From NCBI GenBank assembly GCA_905181825.1, contig CAJIZJ010000044.1:1-64000 (forward strand): DNA of 64,000 nt, given 5' to 3'. Both the position numbers and the translations under genes were made by a program. Positions within the stretch are counted from its first letter, which is position 1. The number at the start of each line of letters is the position of its first letter. Origin of the DNA: an uncultured Flavobacteriaceae bacterium. Lineage in GTDB: Bacteria > Bacteroidota > Bacteroidia > Flavobacteriales > Flavobacteriaceae. The notes under the pieces were generated by a model that was not told the DNA's origin, made no database searches, and was given only the letters and a program-made list of their open reading frames with translations. Positions 35,588-43,838 of this stretch are shown one piece after another.

Positions 35588-35830
35588 TTATAATTCAATA
35601 TTTATTACTGACTCAATTTGAGGTGCATATTTTTTAATAGTCAATTCAACTCCTGACTTTAATGTCATTTGATTAACACTACAAGACGAGCAGGCCCCAA
35701 TAAGCTGCACTGTAACTAAACGATCATCCTCAATTGAAATAAGGTTGATATTTCCACCATCATTTTCTAAAAAAGGTCGAATTTCATCTAAAGCTTTCTC
35801 GACGTTTAGTCTAATTTCTTCTGAACTCAT
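35588..35830 (-). CDS. NifU-like Fe-S scaffold/carrier (Nfu domain)
   Basis: An 80-aa stand-alone Nfu domain. It carries C47-S-S-C50 in LIGACSSCSVNQ, the cysteines that bridge a 4Fe-4S cluster between two subunits, and the FLENDGGNINL motif of the family. It delivers preformed clusters to apo-proteins. The arrangement directly after Mrp and before the ferredoxin reductase supports an Fe-S maturation role. Length is at the minimal end, lacking the N-terminal A-type domain of E. coli NfuA. Confidence 0.93.
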   Translation of the reverse strand: MSSEEIRLNVEKALDEIRPFLENDGGNINLISIEDDRLVTVQLIGACSSCSVNQMTLKSGVELTIKKYAPQIESVINIEL

Positions 35831-35835
35831 AGTTG

Positions 35836-36969
35836 TTATTTTTTAACTGCGGCACAGCCTGCCATTGTTGTTATTTTTATTGCATCTGTAGGGGGTAACG
35901 CTGTGTTTCTGCGAACGACCTCTTGCGCAACATTTTGAGTAATTATGTTAAAGGCTTCTTGCGCAGCAGTGGCTGTTTGCATTGCTGCTGGACGGCCAAA
36001 ATCACCCGCTTCTCTCACACTTTGAACCAGTGGAATTTCGCCCAAAAACGGAACTTGTAAATCCTCTGCTAAATGCTTAGCCCCTTCTTTACCAAAAATA
36101 AAATACTTGTGTTCTGGTAGTTCTTCAGGGGTGAAATAAGCCATGTTTTCAATAATACCTAAAACTGGTACATTAATACTTTCTTGTTGAAACATTGCAA
36201 CGCCTTTTTTAGCATCTGCAAGTGCTACAGTTTGAGGCGTACTCACAACAACGGCGCCAGTGATTGGTAAAGCCTGCATTATACTCAAATGGATATCCCC
36301 TGTTCCAGGTGGTAAATCAATTAAGAGAAAATCAAGTTCTCCCCAGGAAGCATCAAAAATCATCTGATTAAGCGCTTTAGCTGCCATAGGACCTCTCCAA
36401 ACGACCGCTTGATCTGGCTTGGTAAAAAACCCTATAGATAATATTTTAACGCCGTAGTTTTCTACGGGCTTCATTTTGGACTTCCCATCCACTGTGACTG
36501 CAAGTGGCTTTTCGTTCTGAACATCAAACATAATGGGAATAGAAGGCCCATATATATCGGCATCAAGTATCCCAACCTTGAAACCCATTTTTGAAAGGGT
36601 TACAGCAAGATTTGAAGTCACAGTTGATTTACCAACCCCGCCCTTACCAGAAGCCACGGCTACTATATTTTGAATTCCAGGAATTGACTTCCCTTTGATT
36701 TCATTTTTGGGTTTTGTTGAAATCTCTACTTTAATGTTGATCGTAATTTTTGCTTTGGCATACACCAACTCATGAATTGTTTTTAGGATGTCAACCTCGG
36801 TTCGTTTTTTAGCCTGTAAGCTAGGATTAGAAATAGTAATATCTACAATAACCTCATCGCCAAAAACGATTATATTTTTAACAGCCTGGCTATCGATCAT
36901 GTTTTGACCTTCTCCAGGAACTGTAATTGTTTTGAGCGCTTGCTCAATATCTTTTTTATTAAATTTCAA
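35836..36969 (-). CDS. mrp: Mrp/NBP35-family P-loop Fe-S carrier ATPase
   Basis: A 377-aa ATPase implicated in Fe-S cluster transfer. The N-terminal MIP18/DUF59-like domain (residues 1-90) is fused to a deviant-Walker-A P-loop ATPase: SGKGGVGKST at 107-116, switch region LLIDLPPGTGD, and PQTVALADA. In E. coli Apbc-type enzymes the ENM motif is followed by a CxxC that binds the bridging cluster. Here ENMAYFTPEELPEHKY has no cysteine pair, leaving only Cys372 near the C-terminus (MAGCAAV). The start is TTG 36969; no ATG lies at a suitable place. It heads a tight four-gene operon. Confidence 0.92.
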   Translation of the reverse strand: MKFNKKDIEQALKTITVPGEGQNMIDSQAVKNIIVFGDEVIVDITISNPSLQAKKRTEVDILKTIHELVYAKAKITINIKVEISTKPKNEIKGKSIPGIQNIVAVASGKGGVGKSTVTSNLAVTLSKMGFKVGILDADIYGPSIPIMFDVQNEKPLAVTVDGKSKMKPVENYGVKILSIGFFTKPDQAVVWRGPMAAKALNQMIFDASWGELDFLLIDLPPGTGDIHLSIMQALPITGAVVVSTPQTVALADAKKGVAMFQQESINVPVLGIIENMAYFTPEELPEHKYFIFGKEGAKHLAEDLQVPFLGEIPLVQSVREAGDFGRPAAMQTATAAQEAFNIITQNVAQEVVRRNTALPPTDAIKITTMAGCAAVKK

Positions 36970-36998
36970 ATTTTCTAATTTAGATGGATTCTAAAGTA

Positions 36999-37006
36999 CA
37001 AATATA
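36999..37006 (-). promoter_or_regulatory. -7 element of the mrp operon
   Basis: TATATTTG on the minus strand is a full -7 match, roughly 30 bp upstream of the mrp start. No clear TTG lies 17-23 bp further up. Confidence 0.4.
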
Positions 37007-37059
37007 CTGTGAAATGTTTAAAAATAGAAGTGGAATACGGTAAATGATAAAGTTGAAGA

Positions 37060-37386
37060 CTAAAGCGCTTTTGCAGGATCCCAAAACACAGATTCAAAGT
37101 CTATAATTTGATTCTCTTTAACCTGTATACCTTCACTTTCCAGAAGCTGTTGCATTAAATTAGTACCTTCAAAATGATGCTTACCTGTAAGCAGGCCTTT
37201 GCGATTCACTACACGGTGTGCAGGGACGTCTTTGTTATGTGAGGCTGTCATTGCATACCCAACCATTCGTGCACTTTTGGCTGCACCAAGATAACGAGCA
37301 ACAGCGCCATAACTAGTGACTCTTCCAAATGGTATCTGTCGTACCACTTCATAACATTTATCAAAAAAAAGAGATGAGTTAGACAT
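37060..37386 (-). CDS. Alkyltransferase-like protein (MGMT family, active Cys replaced)
   Basis: A 108-aa homologue of the C-terminal domain of O6-alkylguanine-DNA alkyltransferase. The region around the acceptor site reads VPAHRVVNRKG, so the catalytic Cys of PCHR is Ala56. Such proteins (ATLs) cannot remove the alkyl group. They bind and flip damaged guanine and hand the lesion to nucleotide excision repair. Helix-turn-helix residues (GRVTSYGAVARYLG) and the Arg finger region are retained. It is the last gene of trmB-LysE-ATL with gaps of 3 and 5 bp; mfd elsewhere in this window is part of the same repair route. Confidence 0.9.
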   Translation of the reverse strand: MSNSSLFFDKCYEVVRQIPFGRVTSYGAVARYLGAAKSARMVGYAMTASHNKDVPAHRVVNRKGLLTGKHHFEGTNLMQQLLESEGIQVKENQIIDFESVFWDPAKAL

Positions 37387-37391
37387 AAAGG

Positions 37392-38021
37392 CTATGAAAT
37401 TAATAGAACATCCACTAAAGTAATGATCGCTACCAAAGCAGTGATGCTAGCAATCGCTAGGCTCATATATTTTTGTGAGGAGATTTTAGAATTTTTAATT
37501 TTCTCAAAAAAGAGAATATAGATATAAAACCCTACAAAAGTTCCAGATACTGTCCCAGCAACATAGGCTACTATAGATAAATTATCCAAAAAAATCCACT
37601 TAATTGTTACTAATGTAGTGATTATATAGGCTTGGTAAGGAATCGGAAACATATTTAGGGCAGACATGAAAATGCCTTGAAAAAAACGACTTTTTTTACT
37701 TTCTAAGGCATCTATCTCCTTGGCATTAGCATCTCTCTTAGCTAGGAAAAAAAAATAAATAGACACTAGAACAAAAACAACCAAAGCCACTCGTTTAAGA
37801 ATTTCAACTATTTCTAGATGTTGATTGAGGTATTTAGCAAAAATAGCTGCTAAATACGTTTGAAATCCCACAATTACACAAGCACCTAATGAAAATATAA
37901 ATCCACGTGGATAGCCTTCTTTAAGGCTGATTTTTGCTGCGGTCAGATTAAGTAATCCTGGAGGAACAACCCCAATAAACGCAACCAATAACCCCAGTAA
38001 AAACACAAATGAAATGTTCAA
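37392..38021 (-). CDS. LysE/RhtB-family transporter
   Basis: A 209-aa inner-membrane protein with about six hydrophobic segments. The N-terminal motif GLLVAFIGVVPPGLLNLTAA, with the conserved G-x-x-P-P-G, matches the LysE superfamily of amino-acid and small-molecule exporters. Substrate cannot be told from sequence. It is packed between trmB and the ATL gene, so it is part of one transcript, without an obvious functional link to them. Confidence 0.85.
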   Translation of the reverse strand: MNISFVFLLGLLVAFIGVVPPGLLNLTAAKISLKEGYPRGFIFSLGACVIVGFQTYLAAIFAKYLNQHLEIVEILKRVALVVFVLVSIYFFFLAKRDANAKEIDALESKKSRFFQGIFMSALNMFPIPYQAYIITTLVTIKWIFLDNLSIVAYVAGTVSGTFVGFYIYILFFEKIKNSKISSQKYMSLAIASITALVAIITLVDVLLIS

Positions 38022-38024
38022 AAT

Positions 38025-38699
38025 TTAGTTTATTTTGAACCTAATATACGTAATTGCTTTTTGAGTTGCTAGGTATTGATTCTCATAAAATGTTTGAATT
38101 GCAGTCACTTCTTCTGGACTTCCTTCCTGCCTGTACACATCGTGATTTGCATATTGAACTTCATGCCCTTGTCCATGCAAAAGACCTAGGGTATATCCGT
38201 GCATAAATTCACTGTCTGTTTTTAGGTGCATTATACCAGCATCGTTTAAAATGTTTTTGTAGCGTTTCAAAAACGCATCATTAGTCATCCTGTGTTTGGT
38301 TCGCTTGTATTTAATTTGAGGATCTGGAAATGTAATCCATATTTCATTTACCTCATTGGTAGCAAATAAAGATTCTACAAGTTCAATTTGAGCCCTAATA
38401 AAAGCGACATTGGGAAGTTTATTTTCAATGGCTGTTTTGGCACCTCTCCAAAACCTTGCGCCTTTTATGTCTATGCCAATAAAGTTTTTTTCTGGGTATC
38501 GCTCAGCTAATCCAACTGTATACTCGCCTTTTCCACAACCTAACTCTAAAACTAAGGGATTATTATTTTTAAAAAATTGTTGATTCCATTGTCCTTTTAA
38601 CGGATATACAGCATCGACTAGCTCTTCGCGCTTAGGCTGGAACACATTGTGAAATGTGTCATTTTCGTTGAATCGTTTAAGTTTATTTTTACTTCCCAC
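38025..38699 (-). CDS. trmB: tRNA (guanine46-N7)-methyltransferase
   Basis: A 224-aa SAM-dependent enzyme that forms m7G46 in the variable loop of tRNAs. Motifs are LELGCGKGEYTVGLAERYP for SAM binding, FIGIDIKGARFWRG, and the catalytic region IWITFPDPQIKYKRTKHRMT, in which the Asp after FP is essential in homologues. It starts at GTG 38699. A -7 candidate (TATTTTTG) lies just upstream. It heads the trmB-LysE-ATL operon. Confidence 0.96.
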   Translation of the reverse strand: MGSKNKLKRFNENDTFHNVFQPKREELVDAVYPLKGQWNQQFFKNNNPLVLELGCGKGEYTVGLAERYPEKNFIGIDIKGARFWRGAKTAIENKLPNVAFIRAQIELVESLFATNEVNEIWITFPDPQIKYKRTKHRMTNDAFLKRYKNILNDAGIMHLKTDSEFMHGYTLGLLHGQGHEVQYANHDVYRQEGSPEEVTAIQTFYENQYLATQKAITYIRFKIN

Positions 38700-38741
38700 T
38701 TTAATTAATTTTTGTCAAAAATACGGAAAGAAATCTGGATT

Positions 38742-39785
38742 CTAGTTTTGTTTTTGAAGTGTAAATGAGAATTCACTTCCCACAGCAAATTTACTTTCTA
38801 CATAAATTTTCTCTTCATGAGCTTCAATAATGTGTTTGACAATAGACAAGCCAAGCCCGGAGCCCCCTTCTTCTCTAGAGCCACTTTTATCAACCCGATA
38901 AAATCGCTCAAACAAACGGGTTAGATGTGCATTTTCAATTCCTTCTCCATTATCGGTCACTCTAACAATTAGCTTGCTGGAATTTAGATTTTCTACACTA
39001 ATTTCGGTGGTTCCATTTTTGTGTCCATATTTGATGGAATTGACCACCAGGTTTGTTAAGACTTGTTGAATTCGTTCTTGATCTGCAACAACCATAATTG
39101 GGGTCGTATAGTCCTTATCTAAAAGCAAAGAGATGTTTTTATGCTTTGCTTTAATCTCTAGTAATTCAAAAACATTTGTTATCAGTTCGATAATATCAAA
39201 AGTCTTTAGAGTTAAATTTGCATCTCCAATTTCTAGCTTGGTAATCATGTCTAAGTCCTTGACAATATAAATTAACCTATCGACCCCTTTATCAGCGCGT
39301 TTTAGATACTTATCTCTTATTTCAGGATCCTCAGCAGCCCCCTCAATAAGGGTGGAAATATAGCCCTGAACTGTAAAAAGAGGCGTTTTGAGTTCATGGG
39401 AGACGTTGCCTATAAATTCTTTTCGATATTCTTCTCTTCCTTTTAGCGCTTCGAGTTCAAGTTTTTTGTTTTTAGCGTAGGCATCGATTTCTTTTTTCAA
39501 TGTTGCCATATCAGTGTTAATAGGGCTATTATTAAAAGTAGTTGTCTCTAAGAGTGTAAGATCTTTATAAATCTTTTTTATGCTATTAAAAACATACTTT
39601 TCAAGACGCAAGTGAATTAAAACAGCTGAAAAAGTATAAGAAAAGAGAGTCCAGTAAAATAAAAAATAGAAGTTGATCTCTGTAAATATGTACAAAAAAA
39701 CACTCAATAGGAGTGTTTGTAAAAGCGTTATATAAAACGCTGTAAGTAAAGAGAATTTTTGTGATTTTTTTAATTTATTTTTCAT
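38742..39785 (-). CDS. Membrane sensor histidine kinase (PhoR-like)
   Basis: A 347-aa kinase with two adjacent membrane segments (about 13-35 and 39-58) and almost no periplasmic loop, so it likely senses within the membrane or through a partner. H130 in NVSHELKTP is the phosphoacceptor. The catalytic domain has the N box (NSIKYG), G1 (DNGEGI), F box (FERFYRV) and G2 (GGSGLGLSI). There is no PAS or HAMP domain between the membrane and HisKA regions, unlike E. coli PhoR, but a linker (residues 60-125) is present. The start overlaps the response regulator stop by one base. Signal is unknown; phosphate sensing is only a guess from similarity. Confidence 0.93.
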   Translation of the reverse strand: MKNKLKKSQKFSLLTAFYITLLQTLLLSVFLYIFTEINFYFLFYWTLFSYTFSAVLIHLRLEKYVFNSIKKIYKDLTLLETTTFNNSPINTDMATLKKEIDAYAKNKKLELEALKGREEYRKEFIGNVSHELKTPLFTVQGYISTLIEGAAEDPEIRDKYLKRADKGVDRLIYIVKDLDMITKLEIGDANLTLKTFDIIELITNVFELLEIKAKHKNISLLLDKDYTTPIMVVADQERIQQVLTNLVVNSIKYGHKNGTTEISVENLNSSKLIVRVTDNGEGIENAHLTRLFERFYRVDKSGSREEGGSGLGLSIVKHIIEAHEEKIYVESKFAVGSEFSFTLQKQN

Positions 39786-40474
39786 TAAGTTGTAAACTTA
39801 TATCCGACTCCTTTAATTGTTTTAAACGAATCATCTCCTATTTTTTCTCGGAGTTTTCGAATATGAACATCTATGGTTCGGCCCCCAACAACGACTTCAT
39901 TTCCCCAGACTTTGTCTAGGATTTCATCTCTTTTGAAAACTTTACCCGGCTTAGAGGCTAGCAAAGATAATAATTCAAATTCTTTTCGAGGTAAAACAAG
40001 TTCGTTTCCTTTGTGTATGATCTTGTAGGCTTCTCTATCAATTGTTAAATCACCTACTGTAATAAGTTCTGAGTTTTCTGTGGGAGTCGCTTCGTTAAGA
40101 CGTCTTAATAATGCTTTTATTTTACTAACCAATACTTTGGGCTTGATTGGTTTTGTGATATAATCATCCGCGCCGGCCTCAAATCCAGCTACTTGTGAGT
40201 AGTCTTCACCGCGGGCCGTTAAAAACGTAATGATCGTATCTTTTAGTTCCGGAAACGTACGGATTTGCTCACAGGCTTCAATCCCATCCATTTCTGGCAT
40301 CATGACATCCATAAGAATCAAATGAGGTTGGTTTTTTTTGGCAGACTTCACCGCTTCCAGTCCATTAGAAGCAGTTAGAACCTTATACCCCTCTGCAATC
40401 AAGTTGTAGCTTAAAATTTCTAAGATATCTGGCTCGTCATCTACTAGTAGTATTTTAATGGAATCGTTACTCAT
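39785..40474 (-). CDS. OmpR/PhoB-family response regulator
   Basis: A 229-aa two-domain regulator. The receiver has the acidic pair D12-D13, the phosphorylated D56 (LILMDVMMP) and K105 in DDYITKPIKPK. The C-terminal winged helix includes LPRKEFELLSLLASKPGKVF and RTIDVHIRKLREKIGDD. It is transcribed before, and coupled to, the histidine kinase. The closest general resemblance is to PhoB-type regulators. It may control itself and the divergent T9SS lamin-tail gene, whose shared upstream region holds repeated TTAAC motifs. Confidence 0.95.
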   Translation of the reverse strand: MSNDSIKILLVDDEPDILEILSYNLIAEGYKVLTASNGLEAVKSAKKNQPHLILMDVMMPEMDGIEACEQIRTFPELKDTIITFLTARGEDYSQVAGFEAGADDYITKPIKPKVLVSKIKALLRRLNEATPTENSELITVGDLTIDREAYKIIHKGNELVLPRKEFELLSLLASKPGKVFKRDEILDKVWGNEVVVGGRTIDVHIRKLREKIGDDSFKTIKGVGYKFTT

Positions 40475-40540
40475 TTTTTGTGTTTGTAATATTTTATAAA
40501 GATAGAAAAATTAAACGCTGTAGTGAAAAATATAAATTTA

Positions 40541-40628
40541 ATAACATTAAATTAAAGCCCTCATAACATTAGAAGAAAAGCATTCGTAAAATCATAAATT
40601 AATTAACAACATTGTGTTAACTATTAAC
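40541..40628. promoter_or_regulatory. Repeat-rich control region between the response regulator and T9SS gene
   Basis: ATAACATTA occurs at 40541 and 40563 (22 bp apart). TTAAC occurs at 40603, 40617 and 40624, spaced 14 and 7 bp. An imperfect inverted repeat (TTAACA/TGTTAA, 40603-40620) overlaps. Direct heptad-like repeats are the usual form of an OmpR/PhoB-family site, so self-regulation is possible. Confidence 0.3.
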
Positions 40629-40686
40629 AATCTTATTAAAACCTAATTTAATTTGCTTAAATTTGGTTGAATTAAAAAAATATAAC

Positions 40687-42771
40687 ATGAAAAAAATTTA
40701 CTTTTTACTTTTAACCCTCACGCTTACAAACCTATCTTTTGGGCAAATTACAGATATTTATATAAGTATGTTTGGAGAGGGGTCAAGCAACAATAAATTT
40801 ATAGAGATATACAATGGCACAGACGCAGATATCGATTTAAGTCAATATTCAATATCTACATGTAGTAATGGATGTGATATAGCTGATCAATTTGATTATC
40901 CAGACAATGTATCCTTTGAAGTAGGCACAATAATTACCGCGGGAGATGTATATGTTATAGCACATGGCTCTGCTGACCCATTAATAGTAGCAGATCAAAC
41001 ATTCACTTATTTATCTAACGGAGACGACTTTATGGCCTTGACGCTTGCTGGAGCTACTGCGGATTTGTATACTATAATAGATGCATTAGGAGATATGGGA
41101 GGTGACCCCGGATCTGGCTGGGATATTGCTGGAGTTGCCAATGGAACACAAAACCACACCCTGGTCAGAAAATCAACAGTTTGTGGGCCTAATCCAACTC
41201 CTTTAGGATCATTTGGAACCAATGCTGAAGACTCTGAATGGTTGGTTGGCGCGATTGATACTGGTTGGTCAGACATCGGAACCTATGCTGGCTGTGCTAG
41301 CGGCCCGGTATTGTCAATTAACAACCCTAGCAATGGACAAGAATTCGCTTCAGGAACAACAGCTGTAACGCTGTCTGTAAGTGTAGCCAATTTTGAAGTC
41401 GATGCGACTCCGGCAAATGGTGGAACTGGTGACGGCCACATCCACTGGTCCTTAGATGGTGTAGATCAACCTATGAAATATGATACTGCGGACGAGACAG
41501 TAAATGTTGTTGATGGTGGATCACATACCGTTGTAATGACTTTAGTAAATAATGACCACCAGCCTATAACACCCGAAATTAGTCAAACAGTTAGCTTTTC
41601 TGTACTATTTCCTTGTGATTTACAAGTAGGAACTATTACGTCTACTTGTGACAGTACTACAGCTGAAGACACAGATACATACACCACAACTCTTACTTTT
41701 ACTGGTGGGGGTACAACTACTTATATCATTGGTACTGGCGAGACTGGAATTATTACTGGAGATGATCCTTCTACGGTAAGTGAAGGAACTATAATTGTGA
41801 GTGGAGTTAACGAAGGGACAGATTTTGTTGTAACTTTTAATGGCGATTCGTCGAACAGTTCTTGCGACTTGACAAGAAGCATAAGCAGCCCGAATTGTAA
41901 TCCTGCAATAGAACTCCCTTTTAACGATAACTTCAGCTATAGCAATGGTTCATTAATATCTGCTTCTAGTTGGAGTACTTTTTCTGGGACAGAAGGAGAC
42001 TTAATTGTATCTGATGGACAAGCATTAGTTCAACACGGTACTCCGTCTGAGGATGCTAGTGTCGCATTTAACTCTGTTGTTGGCTCTATATATTACGCTT
42101 TTGATTTTACAGTTAATGCCGCTGAAGCAATTAGTGGAGGGGACTATGAATATTTTTCGGTACTGAAGGATGATGGCTATAACTACCGTGGAAGGCTCGA
42201 CATTGTAAATGCAAATACTGAAGGAAATGATTTTACAGTCGGAATTTCAACGATAGGAAGTACAGCTGACACGGTATGGGCTTCTGACTTAAGCTTTGGA
42301 AATACCTACAGGGCTACTGTTAAGTTTGATCAAGACACAAATATTTCTCAATTGTGGATTGATGCTAGTTCAGAATCTGATACGTCAATTTCTGGGAATG
42401 ATGAAACTGATCCTGGAACAACAATCACACAATTTGGCTTAAGACAATCTGATTCATCTGTAAACGAAAGTATTCTCGTGGATAATTTAAATATCGCACA
42501 AACGTTTAATGAAACATTATCGACTAACTCTATGTCTATTAATACAGATTTCAGCATATACCCTAACCCAAGTAATGTTGGTTATGTAAACATCTCATCA
42601 ACCGAGTCTGAAACCATACAAGTTAACGTATATGACATACTTGGAAAGCAAGTTATCAATGCAGCTGTTGCAAGTGGTCGCTTAGATATATCAACGCTTA
42701 ATACAGGTGTTTATATTGTTAAGTTAACACAAGGATCTGCTACAACTACTAAAAAATTGATTGTTCAGTAA
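40687..42771 (+). CDS. T9SS-secreted lamin-tail-domain protein
   Basis: A 694-aa exported protein. ATG 40687 is chosen because it directly precedes the signal peptide (KKIYFLLLTLTLTNLSFG); the frame extends 8 codons upstream without purpose. Residues about 20-190 form a lamin-tail-like domain (FIEIYNGTDADIDLSQYSI), often found on secreted nucleases and surface proteins. An Ig-like region containing GDGHIHWSLDG, and a probable lectin-like jelly roll follow. The last 75 residues form a type A T9SS sorting domain (IYPNPSNVGYVN ... KKLIVQ). No catalytic domain is recognised. It probably lies on the cell surface or is released. Confidence 0.87.
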   Translation: MKKIYFLLLTLTLTNLSFGQITDIYISMFGEGSSNNKFIEIYNGTDADIDLSQYSISTCSNGCDIADQFDYPDNVSFEVGTIITAGDVYVIAHGSADPLIVADQTFTYLSNGDDFMALTLAGATADLYTIIDALGDMGGDPGSGWDIAGVANGTQNHTLVRKSTVCGPNPTPLGSFGTNAEDSEWLVGAIDTGWSDIGTYAGCASGPVLSINNPSNGQEFASGTTAVTLSVSVANFEVDATPANGGTGDGHIHWSLDGVDQPMKYDTADETVNVVDGGSHTVVMTLVNNDHQPITPEISQTVSFSVLFPCDLQVGTITSTCDSTTAEDTDTYTTTLTFTGGGTTTYIIGTGETGIITGDDPSTVSEGTIIVSGVNEGTDFVVTFNGDSSNSSCDLTRSISSPNCNPAIELPFNDNFSYSNGSLISASSWSTFSGTEGDLIVSDGQALVQHGTPSEDASVAFNSVVGSIYYAFDFTVNAAEAISGGDYEYFSVLKDDGYNYRGRLDIVNANTEGNDFTVGISTIGSTADTVWASDLSFGNTYRATVKFDQDTNISQLWIDASSESDTSISGNDETDPGTTITQFGLRQSDSSVNESILVDNLNIAQTFNETLSTNSMSINTDFSIYPNPSNVGYVNISSTESETIQVNVYDILGKQVINAAVASGRLDISTLNTGVYIVKLTQGSATTTKKLIVQ

Positions 42772-42790
42772 TCCATTTTAAAATACTTAA

Positions 42791-42822
42791 AAAGAGCGTT
42801 GCCATAAGGCAACGCTCTTTTT
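42791..42822. terminator. Strong intrinsic terminator
   Basis: A 13-bp perfect stem AAAGAGCGTTGCC/GGCAACGCTCTTT (42791-42803, 42808-42820) with ATAA loop and T-run, ending the T9SS lamin-tail gene. Confidence 0.92.
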
Positions 42823-42831
42823 ACTTTTAAC

Positions 42832-42839
42832 TACTTTTG
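42832..42839 (+). promoter_or_regulatory. -7 element of the LuxE-like gene
   Basis: TACTTTTG is a full -7 match 18 bp before the ATG at 42858, between terminator and gene. No clear -33. Confidence 0.35.
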
Positions 42840-42857
42840 TAGTGGAATTTAAGTGAT

Positions 42858-43838
42858 ATGGTTAGCAAAGATTTAATTTTTAACATCACATCCGAAGCCA
42901 GTTTTAACGCGGCGGCTTTAGCTGTTTTTAAACATCAATTTGAACATAACTCTGTATATCGTTCGTTTTGCGACTTACTGTACAAACACCCCAGCGAGGT
43001 GAAGAGAGTGCAACAAATTCCTTTTTTACCGATTCAATTTTTTAAGAGTCACACAATCGTGTCTAATATTAAATCTGCAGATGCTACCTTTACAAGCAGC
43101 GGAACTACTGGTAGTATTGTTAGTAAGCATTTTGTGAGTGACTTAGAAATATACAAACAAAGCTTTAGACGCGGATTTAAATCGTTTTATGGAGCGATTG
43201 AAGAGTATACAGTCTTGGCGCTATTGCCTTCCTATTTAGAGCGTGAGGGCTCGTCATTAGTGTATATGGCAAATGACATGATTACACAATCAAACCAGCC
43301 TGAAAGCGGCTTTTATTTGCATGATTTGGAGGCCTTAAAAAACACCTTACTAAAACTAGAGGCTAAAAGGCAAAAAACCTTGCTTATAGGCGTTTCTTAT
43401 GCTTTATTAGATTTGATTGAAGCGCATTCATTTAAGCTAAAACATACCACTGTTATGGAAACAGGTGGTATGAAAGGTCAACGTAAAGAGCTTGTAAAAT
43501 CAGAACTACATACTATTTTAAAACATGGATTTGGAGTTGATAAGATTCATAGTGAATACGGGATGACAGAGTTATTATCTCAAGCCTATTCCAAAGGAGA
43601 TGGAATATTTAAGGCACCAGCTTGGATGAAAATTTTGACAAGAGATCCGGAAGATGCTTTGAGCATTCAGCCCATTGGAAAATCGGGTGGTGTTAATATA
43701 ATTGACTTGGCAAACATAAATTCGTGTGCCTTTATTGCCACTCAAGATTTAGGAAAAATTCACAGCAACGGGACGTTTGAAATCTTAGGCAGATTCGATG
43801 AGTCGGATATCAGAGGCTGCAACTTGATGGTGCTTTAA
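42858..43838 (+). CDS. LuxE/PaaK-like acyl-protein synthetase family protein
   Basis: A 326-aa member of the ANL-type adenylating family resembling LuxE, which activates fatty acids as acyl-AMP in bacterial bioluminescence. Seen here: the T-S-S-G-T-T-G phosphate loop (ATFTSSGTTGS), the METGGMKGQRKEL segment, HSEYGMTELLSQAY (the A5-like YGMTE motif) and the C-terminal GRFDESDIRGCNL (GRxD motif). No luxCDAB genes accompany it, so luminescence is not implied. Similar solo proteins occur in Bacteroidota, and their substrate is unknown. It has a -7 element upstream. Its stop overlaps the convergent tyrS stop by 4 bp. Confidence 0.85.
   Translation: MVSKDLIFNITSEASFNAAALAVFKHQFEHNSVYRSFCDLLYKHPSEVKRVQQIPFLPIQFFKSHTIVSNIKSADATFTSSGTTGSIVSKHFVSDLEIYKQSFRRGFKSFYGAIEEYTVLALLPSYLEREGSSLVYMANDMITQSNQPESGFYLHDLEALKNTLLKLEAKRQKTLLIGVSYALLDLIEAHSFKLKHTTVMETGGMKGQRKELVKSELHTILKHGFGVDKIHSEYGMTELLSQAYSKGDGIFKAPAWMKILTRDPEDALSIQPIGKSGGVNIIDLANINSCAFIATQDLGKIHSNGTFEILGRFDESDIRGCNLMVL

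Noticed and set aside
42858-43838. LuxE-like gene as evidence for bioluminescence
   Set aside because: No luxA, B, C or D in the window; the family is broader than luminescence.
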